DNA of 64,000 nt from Streptomyces tailanensis (GTDB taxonomy: Bacteria > Actinomycetota > Actinomycetes > Streptomycetales > Streptomycetaceae): positions 62,001 through 126,000 of the forward strand of contig NZ_VTHJ01000017.1 of the NCBI RefSeq assembly GCF_008386495.1, written 5' to 3'. The position numbers were made by a program, and so were the translations under genes. Of the stretch, positions 58,680 to 64,000 are shown piece by piece. Within the stretch, counting starts at the first letter, position 1. Each line of letters opens with the position of its first letter. Below the pieces are notes generated by a model. The model did not search any database and had not been told where the DNA came from. It saw nothing but the letters and a program-made list of their open reading frames with translations.

Positions 58680-59793
58680 GGCGGTCGACGCGGCGCCGCT
58701 GTCGTACAGAGCCCGTACGGTTCGCCAGCAACCGTGCCTGGCGGAGATGGGTGTTCGCGTCGTCGTACTCGTCTCGCGCCAGGTGGGCCTGTGCGAGATC
58801 CGTGTGCAATCCGGCCTTCGCTCGGACGAAGGTCGGATCTGCCACTTCCAGCGCGTCATACAGGCTGGTCACCGCTTCGTCGTCGCCAAGCAAGGCGAGG
58901 ACGTTTCCGCGCCAACGAGCCAGGTGTGAGCCGTTGAGGAAGATGCTCAACATGTCCGGGTCGCGGTCGACGGGACCCGCCGGAATGCTCGCGACGGCCG
59001 AATCGAGGGCGCGTCGACAGTCGTCCGGCATTCCGGCGTGGGCGCACATCTCGGCTTCGGCGGCGTACAGCCACGCCCGGAGGCGAGGTGATCCGGCTTG
59101 CCCGAGGGTCCGCTGCGCGTCGCGGACCAGGTCGACACCGAGCGCCGGCCGACCGGCCTCGCAGAGTACGTATGCCTGCTCCGCCATGGCGTGAGCGAGG
59201 TACATCGGCTCCTCAGCGTCCCGCGCCGCCCGCTTCGCCAACTCGTAGTGTCGCCACGCCCGTTCCACTGCCCCTGCGTCGATTGCCTGCCATGCGGCCA
59301 TCGTTGACGCCCCGGCGAGGGCGAGGGCCACGGGGCGGCGCGTGTGGGGCAGTACGGCAAAGTTCAGCGCGTCTTCGAGGGCGGCGAGGTGACCTGTCAC
59401 CTGGTCGACAAGGCTGGCTGCGCCCATTCGTCGGTCCATGGTTCGCAGTAGTTCGGTCTGGTCGTTGAACGCCTGCACCATGGATTCGTCGACACTGCTC
59501 GCCGAATCGATCCTGCTGAGGAGTTCGTCGTACCCGTCGGCCACCGGCAGAGCAATCGCCGTTGGACCGCCCCTCAACTCTGCGTCCGTCACGCCCATGA
59601 GCTGTCGCAGGATCGCCGCGTATCGATCCGAGATCGTGCGCTTGCCGTTCTCCCACTCGGACACGTACACCCGCAAACTCGCGGTCGACGCCACATCGGT
59701 GACATGCCGTCGGGCGTACTGCTCGATCTCGCGAACCAGTCGTTCCTGAGACCAGCCTCGCGCCGTTCGCGCGCTTCGAAGTCCTGAACTCAC
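58663..59793 (-). CDS. XRE-family regulator with helical-repeat sensor domain
   Basis: 376 aa from GTG 59793 (SSGLRSARTARGWSQERLVR); an ATG at 59838 is possible but no clear ribosome-binding site distinguishes them. Residues 1-65 are an XRE DNA-binding domain with RVYVSEWENGKRTISDRYAA. The rest (about 90-376) is alpha-helical and tetratricopeptide-like (AWRHYELAKRAARDAEEPMY, LARDEYDDANTHLRQARLLA). This architecture resembles Streptomyces regulators that respond to peptides or small ligands. It faces the operator region at 59979. Confidence 0.8.
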   Translation of the reverse strand: MSSGLRSARTARGWSQERLVREIEQYARRHVTDVASTASLRVYVSEWENGKRTISDRYAAILRQLMGVTDAELRGGPTAIALPVADGYDELLSRIDSASSVDESMVQAFNDQTELLRTMDRRMGAASLVDQVTGHLAALEDALNFAVLPHTRRPVALALAGASTMAAWQAIDAGAVERAWRHYELAKRAARDAEEPMYLAHAMAEQAYVLCEAGRPALGVDLVRDAQRTLGQAGSPRLRAWLYAAEAEMCAHAGMPDDCRRALDSAVASIPAGPVDRDPDMLSIFLNGSHLARWRGNVLALLGDDEAVTSLYDALEVADPTFVRAKAGLHTDLAQAHLARDEYDDANTHLRQARLLANRTGSVRQRRRVDRLSERL

Positions 59794-59973
59794 AAGCCAC
59801 CGTCCGGCAATAGGTTCACTCGCTGCACCTCCCAGCATGCCTCACGTCGCCGCAGGTCAACAGGGGTTAACAGGACGGGTGTTAAGCCCTGTTGGCTACC
59901 GGACCCCCTGTCTCGAACGGTCTCCTTGAAGTGCGCCAGGGCGGGCAACTCCCGCCCGAATCAACGAAGCCTC

Positions 59974-60019
59974 TTGACTCTGGTGCGCACCAGATGCCAA
60001 CCTTTTGGTGCGCACCAGA
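59974..60019 (+). promoter_or_regulatory. Promoter overlapped by two GGTGCGCACC palindromic operators
   Basis: TTGACT (59974-59979) is 18 nt from CAACCT (59998-60003). TCTGGTGCGCACCAGA (59979-59994), a perfect 16-bp palindrome, fills the spacer; a second TGGTGCGCACCA (60006-60017) lies over the expected start, centres 25 bp apart. GT-N4-AC cores are typical of GntR-family operators, so the GntR-NUDIX protein is the first candidate repressor. The promoter fires toward the transfer genes. Confidence 0.75.
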
Positions 60020-60247
60020 TTCGGGGGTGACTCCGATTCGCGGCTGCACGGAGCACGACTCCGCCGGGCCGGCTTACACGCGGTTCGAGCGGCAGGGGAG
60101 ACGTAAAAGTCCGTCGTCTTCACAGATCGATCGGTGTCATCGGCTAAGCCGCTGGTCTGACCCTCGGGCATGGGACCCAGGGACCGGATCACGGGAACCC
60201 CGGTGGTTGGGCTGCACCCGGTCCATGACACCCGTGAGGGAGGGAGA

Positions 60248-60404
60248 CCACTCAGCGAGTGACGACTGAGTGGCGCGGTGACCGGCGCGCCGTCCAAGGG
60301 AGGCGGAGCAAGGCGCATACGGGAGCCGCGAGACGACAGTGACGGGCTTTCCCGTCACTTGTCATGCGGGCAGGGCGCCGGCGTCACGTCGGTGGCCTGC
60401 CCGC
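60248..60404 (+). ncRNA. Run of three RNA hairpins in the element leader
   Basis: Hairpin 1: CCACTCAG (60248-60255) with CTGAGTGG (60266-60273). Hairpin 2: AGTGACGGG (60338-60346) with CCCGTCACT (60351-60359), loop CTTT. Hairpin 3: GCGGGCAGG (60366-60374) with CCTGCCCGC (60396-60404). All stems are perfect. They precede the first small ORF. I cannot name a known RNA family. Confidence 0.45.
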
Positions 60405-60479
60405 TTGATGAGGAATCAGAGCGGTCCCCCGGGTCGCACCCCGGAGGACCGCAGCCAGGCACCTGATGTGGAGGCACCT

Positions 60480-60584
60480 GTGATCACCAGTCTGACAGAC
60501 GCGGAGCGGGCGGAACTGGCCCGGAAGGCGTCGGAGGCGAACAAGCGCAGCGAGGACAACGCGCGTGCCCGGGGCGGCCGTTGA
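60480..60584 (+). CDS. Small element protein, 34 aa
   Basis: GTG 60480, six bases after GGAGG, gives VITSLTDAERAELARKASEA and NKRSEDNARARGGR. It is a short charged helix. A longer frame from 60339 would translate the hairpins and has no ribosome-binding site. The stop overlaps the next ATG (TGATG). Function unknown. Confidence 0.6.
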   Translation: MITSLTDAERAELARKASEANKRSEDNARARGGR

Positions 60585-60655
60585 TGGTCAGCAGCGAGCA
60601 CGAGAAGACGAAGGACCTGCTGCCGCCGCGTCCGCGCGGTCCGCACCCGTACTGA
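60584..60655 (+). CDS. Tiny coupled ORF, 23 aa
   Basis: ATG 60584 overlaps the previous stop by one base; it reads MVSSEHEKTKDLLPPRPRGP and HPY before TGA at 60655. Translational coupling is the main evidence. It is followed at once by the tRNA-like element. Function unknown. Confidence 0.4.
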   Translation: MVSSEHEKTKDLLPPRPRGPHPY

Positions 60656-60664
60656 CGTCCCAAC

Positions 60665-60707
60665 CGCCCCGATGGTCGCAGGCCGGGTTCGACTCCCGGC
60701 CGGGGCG
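60665..60707 (+). other. tRNA-like element (acceptor stem plus T-arm only)
   Basis: CCGGG-TTCGACT-CCCGG (60683-60699) is a textbook T-arm. CGCCCCG (60665-60671) pairs with CGGGGCG (60701-60707) as an acceptor-like stem. Only about 11 nt separate the 5' acceptor strand from the T-arm, so D- and anticodon arms are missing. It may be a truncated tRNA, a tRNA mimic or a former attachment site. Confidence 0.4.
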
Positions 60708-60822
60708 CTCCGGCCTGCCGCCACGCGCGGCGTGGGCCGCACTTCCCGGACTGGCCGCCGCCCGCTGGGCACTCTCTCGCGGCCCCGGCTCTTCTCCTAA
60801 TCCCTTCGACATGGGAGCTCCC

Positions 60823-61116
60823 ATGCGCAATTACGTCTGCGGCCACCGGGCCGACACCCCGCAGGACTTCGCCGAACTCGCCCTCGGCACCCCGGCCGAA
60901 CTGTGGCTCGGGGTCGACGGCGAGAGTGACGAGGAGCGCGCGGCGCGGTTGGACGCGGCGCGTGACATCCTCGCTGACCCCGAGTACCGCACCCTGCCCG
61001 ACGACCTGATCCGCCTGGCCGCGCGGGTAGTCGAGGAGCACCCGGACCTGTTCAACGTGGTCCCGCTGGCCCGCCCCGCCCGCCGCCGCGCCGTTGGCCG
61101 GGGGGCTGCGGCATGA
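60823..61116 (+). CDS. Element protein of unknown function, 97 aa
   Basis: ATG 60823 (MRNYVCGHRADTPQDFAELA), with GGGAG five bases upstream; an in-frame ATG at 60811 is the alternative. The protein is acidic in the middle (DGESDEERAARLDAARDILA) with a basic tail. It overlaps the next gene by four bases (ATGA). Similar small proteins occur before spd genes in Streptomyces elements. Confidence 0.65.
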   Translation: MRNYVCGHRADTPQDFAELALGTPAELWLGVDGESDEERAARLDAARDILADPEYRTLPDDLIRLAARVVEEHPDLFNVVPLARPARRRAVGRGAAA

Positions 61117-61568
61117 GCGTTGTCGGTCAGGGACTGCCGGCCGCGCACGCTGAGGTGAAAGCGGAGATCGCGCGGACCGACACCAAGGCGGGTTTGCTGC
61201 TGGCGTTCGTCGGGGCACTGCTCGCCGGCGCGTGGACCGTCGCCAGGGAGCTGCCGTTGAACACGGCCGCATACGTGGTGGGCGGTGCGGGCATGGCGTT
61301 GCTGGTCGCGGCGGCTGATCTGTTGCTGCGGTCGGTGCGCCCGAACCTGGGAGGCCGTCGCCCGGTGGGATTTCCGCTGTGGGCCACGCTCACCCCGCAG
61401 GAGATCGCCGATGCCACTGCCGTGTGTGATCTGTCCGTGGACGTCGGGGGTCTGTCCCGTCTGGCGGTGACGAAGTTCACCGGCCTGCGGCGCGCGGTCA
61501 ACCTGACCCGCGCGGGTGGCGCCCTGCTCATCCTGGCTGGCCTGCTCACGCTGGGAGGTGCGGTATGA
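61113..61568 (+). CDS. PycTM-type (Pycsar effector family) membrane protein
   Basis: 151 aa. HAEVKAEIARTDTKAGLLLA opens the first transmembrane helix (26-44), a second runs 52-72 (AAYVVGGAGMALLVAADLLL-like), then a soluble segment and LSRLAVTKFTGLRRAVNLTR before a last helix (133-150). This is the layout of PycTM, the membrane effector of Pycsar cyclic-pyrimidine anti-phage systems. No uridylate or cytidylate cyclase gene is nearby, so here it may serve in plasmid transfer or spread. It overlaps both neighbours by four bases. Confidence 0.75.
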   Translation: MSVVGQGLPAAHAEVKAEIARTDTKAGLLLAFVGALLAGAWTVARELPLNTAAYVVGGAGMALLVAAADLLLRSVRPNLGGRRPVGFPLWATLTPQEIADATAVCDLSVDVGGLSRLAVTKFTGLRRAVNLTRAGGALLILAGLLTLGGAV

Positions 61569-61894
61569 GTGAGGGTCTGACGCTGGACGACCTGGCCGTG
61601 CCGCTGCGGGCGCTGCGCCTGCTGGCCGCGGACTTCGGTCACCTGCCCGCGCCGGAGGCACGGGTGTCGACGATCTTCCCGAACCGGCTGGAGCTGGCGT
61701 TCCACAACAACCTGCCGGGGTTCGAGGTGTGGCGTGAGGCGTTGGGCGTGGCTCCGGACGCTGTGGTGTACCGGGAGCAGAGCAACGGCCGCACACGGGT
61801 ACTGAAGGCGTCTGCCGAGTACGTGGGCGCCGTGCTGGAGTTGACGGGGTACGGCGACGTTGCGGCCCTGGCACCGGTTGAGGTGCTGGCCTGA
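61565..61894 (+). CDS. Element protein of unknown function, 109 aa
   Basis: ATG 61565 (MSEGLTLDDLAVPLRALRLL). Contains RVSTIFPNRLELAFHNNLPG and a compact alpha/beta pattern. Its start overlaps the PycTM-type gene and its stop overlaps the next start (TGATG), so it belongs to the same translationally coupled unit. I do not recognise the family. Confidence 0.7.
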   Translation: MSEGLTLDDLAVPLRALRLLAADFGHLPAPEARVSTIFPNRLELAFHNNLPGFEVWREALGVAPDAVVYREQSNGRTRVLKASAEYVGAVLELTGYGDVAALAPVEVLA

Positions 61895-62277
61895 TGGGGC
61901 GGGCGTACGCCAAGTGCTTCGACCCCACCGGGGCCCGCTACGGCATCCCCACCTACCCCTGGCGCATGGCCCCGGACGGCTACGCCACCCGCCGCCAGCT
62001 GCGCGCGCGTGGCCTGCGTCCGGGCGGTCAGCCGGTGGCGGCGCAGGTCATGCGCTACAACCGGCGCGCCGGCGGTCCCCGCGTCTCCTACCTCTACCTC
62101 ATCGACCTGGCCCAGCCGGTGCGTCCGATGACCTCCCGGAAATGGGGCGCGCTGGCGCTGGCGATGCTCGCCCGGCGTACCTGCCCGAAGTGCCGTATCA
62201 CCTACGGCTACTGCCTGCCGACTTCGCTTGGCATGTGCGTGCTGTGCGCCTTCCCCGACGAACACGAAAGGAAGTGA
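61894..62277 (+). CDS. RRQRL-type zinc-binding mobile-element protein
   Basis: 127 aa from ATG 61894. The basic N-terminal half (GYATRRQLRARGLRPGGQPV) carries the RRQL/RGLRPGGQ signature of this family, and the C-terminal half a zinc ribbon: CPKCRITYGYC and CVLC. These proteins are found next to spd genes in Streptomyces conjugative elements; the job is not established. Confidence 0.8.
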   Translation: MGRAYAKCFDPTGARYGIPTYPWRMAPDGYATRRQLRARGLRPGGQPVAAQVMRYNRRAGGPRVSYLYLIDLAQPVRPMTSRKWGALALAMLARRTCPKCRITYGYCLPTSLGMCVLCAFPDEHERK

Positions 62278-62281
62278 TCAC

Positions 62282-63289
62282 ATGGACATGGAGTGGAAGG
62301 AAGCCGCCCGCCGGGCGGTTCACTGGAGTCTGCCGGTCGGTCTGACCGGCCTGTCGCTGGGCTGGACGGTCTACGCGGTGGGGGAGATCCTCGCCCGTCA
62401 GGCCCCGGCGCCACTGGCGTACACGGTGGCGGGTATCTATGACGCGGTGTGGCTGTACGCGCTGGCCATGGAGACCGCGCACCGCCGGCAGGGATCGTCC
62501 GGCAAGCTGCCCGCTTCCCTCGGCTGGCTGTTCCTGGTCACCTCGGTCGGTGTGCTGTTCACGCACGGTCTGATGAACGCCACCGCAGTTGTCGCGGTCA
62601 TCGGCGCGGTCGTTCCGGCCGCGGCCAAGGCCACGCTGATCATGGCCGTGGAGCGGGATTCCACCCGGATCTCCGCCGCAGCGCAGCGGCAGATCGACGC
62701 CGTGCGCAGCGCGACGCGGGATCAGGTGGCCATCGGTCGTGCGGTCACCCGGGCCAAGGCCGACCGCCACGCCACGGCGGCCGTGCTGGAACGCGAGGAG
62801 CGCAAGGCCCGCGGCAAGGCGCACAAGGTGCGCCATGAGGCGGCCGAAGAGCTGACGAAGCTCGCCGCCAAGCACCCGGTGGACGACGCCCCGCAGGAGG
62901 TGCCCGCGCTGTTCTCCGACGAGGATCTCGCCCGCGTGCTGGGCCAGTGGACACAGGACGGTGTGTCCCCGGGTGTGTCCCCCGTGTCCCCGCAGGTCGG
63001 ACCCGTGTCCCCGATCGGCGAACTCCCCGCGCCGCAGGATGAGGGACACGCCCCCATCGACCTGTCCGGGCTGGCCGAAGCGGCGGCCGTGGCGGGCATC
63101 GCCACTCCCGAGCCGGGCGAGCCGCTGACCGATGAACAGCTCACGGTCGTACTGCGGTGGCTGCGCCACTCGGAGAACCCCCCGCTGTCCTACCGCAAGG
63201 CGCTCGCCGCGTACCGCGCGGCAGGCTTCTCCGCAAAGGAAGAGCGGGTGCGCAAGGCCTACGCCGCTCTGATCGACGCGGAAGCGTAG
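62282..63289 (+). CDS. SpdB-like spread membrane protein (DUF2637-type)
   Basis: 335 aa from ATG 62282 with AAGGAAG upstream. Four transmembrane helices are predicted at about 16-37, 47-65, 80-97 and 101-119 (TGLSLGWTVYAVGEILARQ, YDAVWLYALAMETAHRRQG, LGWLFLVTSVGVLFTHGLMN). A charged coiled region (130-205, RHATAAVLEREERKARGKAH) and a Pro/Ser linker follow. The last 70 residues (QLTVVLRWLRHSENPPLSYR) look like a DNA-binding helical domain. SpdB proteins help plasmids move between hyphal compartments after TraB transfer. Confidence 0.78.
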   Translation: MDMEWKEAARRAVHWSLPVGLTGLSLGWTVYAVGEILARQAPAPLAYTVAGIYDAVWLYALAMETAHRRQGSSGKLPASLGWLFLVTSVGVLFTHGLMNATAVVAVIGAVVPAAAKATLIMAVERDSTRISAAAQRQIDAVRSATRDQVAIGRAVTRAKADRHATAAVLEREERKARGKAHKVRHEAAEELTKLAAKHPVDDAPQEVPALFSDEDLARVLGQWTQDGVSPGVSPVSPQVGPVSPIGELPAPQDEGHAPIDLSGLAEAAAVAGIATPEPGEPLTDEQLTVVLRWLRHSENPPLSYRKALAAYRAAGFSAKEERVRKAYAALIDAEA

Positions 63290-63310
63290 AAGCATCCGGC
63301 ACACACCAAT

Positions 63311-63343
63311 GACGGCCAGCCCACGGCAATTGGGCTGGCCGTC
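63311..63343 (+). terminator. Terminator after the SpdB-like gene
   Basis: GACGGCCAGCCCA (63311-63323) pairs perfectly with TGGGCTGGCCGTC (63331-63343), 13 bp with a 7-nt loop, 21 nt past the stop. A short GTTGCG follows, so the T-run is weak. Confidence 0.75.
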
Positions 63344-63381
63344 GTTGCGACTGCCGGAAGCAGTCGAGCACCAGTGAAGCA

Positions 63382-63448
63382 GACCCGGTGAGCCCCGGCG
63401 AGCGGCACCCTCGCAGACCCGGCGCGCAGGCCCGGCGAGCTGACCCGC
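63382..63448 (+). repeat. GACCCGG repeats, candidate clt/TraB recognition site
   Basis: GACCCGGT (63382-63389), GACCCGGC (63416-63423), a variant GGCCCGGC (63429-63436) and GACCCGC (63442-63448) lie in one 67-bp stretch with no gene. GCAGACCCGG is repeated exactly with a 34-bp period. TraB translocases of Streptomyces plasmids recognise repeats of the GACCCGGA type, so a transfer locus is plausible. Unproven here. Confidence 0.45.
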
Positions 63449-63551
63449 ACCGCAGCCACTGAACTGCACTGTTCCCACGTTTCGGCAGGCCCGGCCGTCC
63501 GCCTCCTACAGCTCCGGCCGGGCCCTACTCCCCAAAAGGAGTGCTCACAGC

Positions 63552-64000
63552 ATGACGGAACTCAGCACCGAACCGGTAGCTGTCGAGGCTGCCCCGCCCC
63601 CACCGCCTCCGCCGCCCGACACCGCGCCCACCGCGGGCAAGGACGCGAAGGATGTGGAGCACACGCCCGGCGGCTGGCCGGTCGTCCCCCTGGCTCTGAC
63701 CGGGGCGAACAGCACCGTCGGCGCGGTCGCCGCCGCCTCCCTGGTCGGCGGGCCCATCGCTGCGGCCGTGGCCGCCACCGGCATGGTGGTGCTCGGCACG
63801 GTCGCCGCAGCCCGCTCCCGCAAGCCCAACTCCCGCCGCGAGGCCCGCCGGGCCGCGGCTCGCGCTGCCGGCCGTTCGGCCGCACGTTCCGCAAGGCTGC
63901 GGAACTCCGGTACAGGCACACGGAGTTCCGGGGGCCGGTCGGCTGGCTCGCGTGCCGGTCGCTCCGGTGACCGGTTGGCCAAGGTGCCTGGCCAGCACCG
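63552..64000 (+). CDS. Element membrane protein, N-terminal part (runs off the window)
   Basis: ATG 63552, with AAAAGGAG about 11 bases upstream, opens 149 codons that continue past the end. The start MTELSTEPVAVEAA is followed by eight prolines. Two hydrophobic stretches (about 49-66 and 68-88, VGAVAAASLVGGPIAAAVAA and TGMVVLGTVAAA) precede a highly basic Arg/Ala/Ser-rich tail (RREARRAAARAAGRSAARSA). A nucleic-acid-binding or transfer-accessory role is likely; the TraB gene is expected further right. Confidence 0.65.
   Translation, partial: MTELSTEPVAVEAAPPPPPPPPDTAPTAGKDAKDVEHTPGGWPVVPLALTGANSTVGAVAAASLVGGPIAAAVAATGMVVLGTVAAARSRKPNSRREARRAAARAAGRSAARSARLRNSGTGTRSSGGRSAGSRAGRSGDRLAKVPGQH

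Larger units (their letters stand above)
59794..60479. other. 686-nt non-coding control region of the integrated element
   Basis: No coding frame has convincing codon use or homology. It holds a promoter with two palindromic operators (59974-60018), then a transcribed stretch with three clear hairpins up to the first small ORF at 60480. It is likely a long leader or a non-coding RNA gene; an origin or incompatibility locus is also possible. Confidence 0.55.

Noticed and set aside
58663..59793. XRE gene plus neighbour as a toxin-antitoxin pair.
   Set aside because: The regulator is large with a helical sensor domain and the neighbour is a GntR-NUDIX protein. Neither looks like a toxin.
59892..60269. 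A 125-codon plus-strand frame in the element control region.
   Set aside because: It runs through the promoter and operators, has no ribosome-binding site and has no recognisable protein features.
60339..60584. An 81-aa version of the small element protein starting at 60339.
   Set aside because: It would translate two strong hairpins and lacks a ribosome-binding site. The GTG at 60480 has GGAGG at proper spacing.
61113..61568. A complete Pycsar defence system.
   Set aside because: Only the membrane effector-type protein is seen. No cyclase gene is within the window.

Overview
The window is from a Streptomyces chromosome. It is very GC-rich with strong third-position bias, uses GTG and TTG starts, and its gene order is the actinobacterial one: tRNA-Thr, tRNA-Met, rpmG, hadA-like, hadB-like, murB, adenosine deaminase, aminotransferase, tRNA-Trp, secE, nusG, rplKA, rplJL, rpoBC, rpsLG, fusA, tuf and the S10-spc-alpha ribosomal clusters. 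Nearly all of it is core gene-expression machinery transcribed right to left (minus strand).

Layout. 1-15950: minus-strand S10, spc and alpha clusters, from the first codons of rplQ through rpoA, rpsK, rpsM, rpmJ, infA, map, adk, secY, rplO-rpmD-rpsE-rplR-rplF-rpsH-rpsN-rplE-rplX-rplN-rpsQ-rpmC-rplP-rpsC-rplV-rpsS-rplB-rplW-rplD-rplC-rpsJ. 16480-21018: a divergent two-gene RNA-repair operon, an RNA ligase-kinase fusion followed by a 954-aa protein joining an MJ1316-type domain, an EEP nuclease/phosphatase, a 2H phosphoesterase and a eukaryote-type poly(A) polymerase. 21024-23270: degraded accessory DNA (a regulator head joined to a secreted-protein tail, an intact anti-sigma-type ATPase, a nuclease-family gene lacking its 5' end). 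23446-27752: a xylan-degrading pair (GH10 xylanase, GH115 alpha-glucuronidase). 27900-29105: an unknown membrane-anchored protein. 29525-33884: the str operon. 34166-48162: a DUF1707 protein, rpoC, rpoB, rplL, rplJ, a lipoprotein gene with an internal stop, rplA, rplK, nusG, secE, tRNA-Trp. 48414-57526: rightward aminotransferase and adenosine deaminase; leftward murB, two MaoC-fold proteins, rpmG and two tRNAs; an amidohydrolase, a lipoprotein, a Rossmann-fold protein and a small cysteine protein. 57652-64000: one end of an actinomycete integrative and conjugative element (AICE) inserted in the tRNA-Tyr gene, the site known for SLP1 of S. coelicolor.

How it works together. The core genes make ribosomal proteins, RNA polymerase, elongation factors and the Sec channel. 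Many junctions carry stem-loops that look like terminators or attenuators. rpsJ and rpsL, the first genes of the S10 and str operons, share a nearly identical 28-nt leader element about 50 nt before their starts. The RNA-repair pair holds every activity needed to read, trim, re-phosphorylate, seal and tail broken RNA and is the most distinctive system here. Proteins of this type have been described in comparative-genomic surveys of RNA repair, but I know of no experimental work on this Streptomyces pair. The AICE segment has two regulators, a paired palindromic operator over a promoter, a long structured untranslated stretch, two tiny coupled ORFs, a tRNA-like element, an orphan PycTM-type membrane protein and SpdB-like transfer genes. 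The integrase, replication and TraB genes lie beyond the window.
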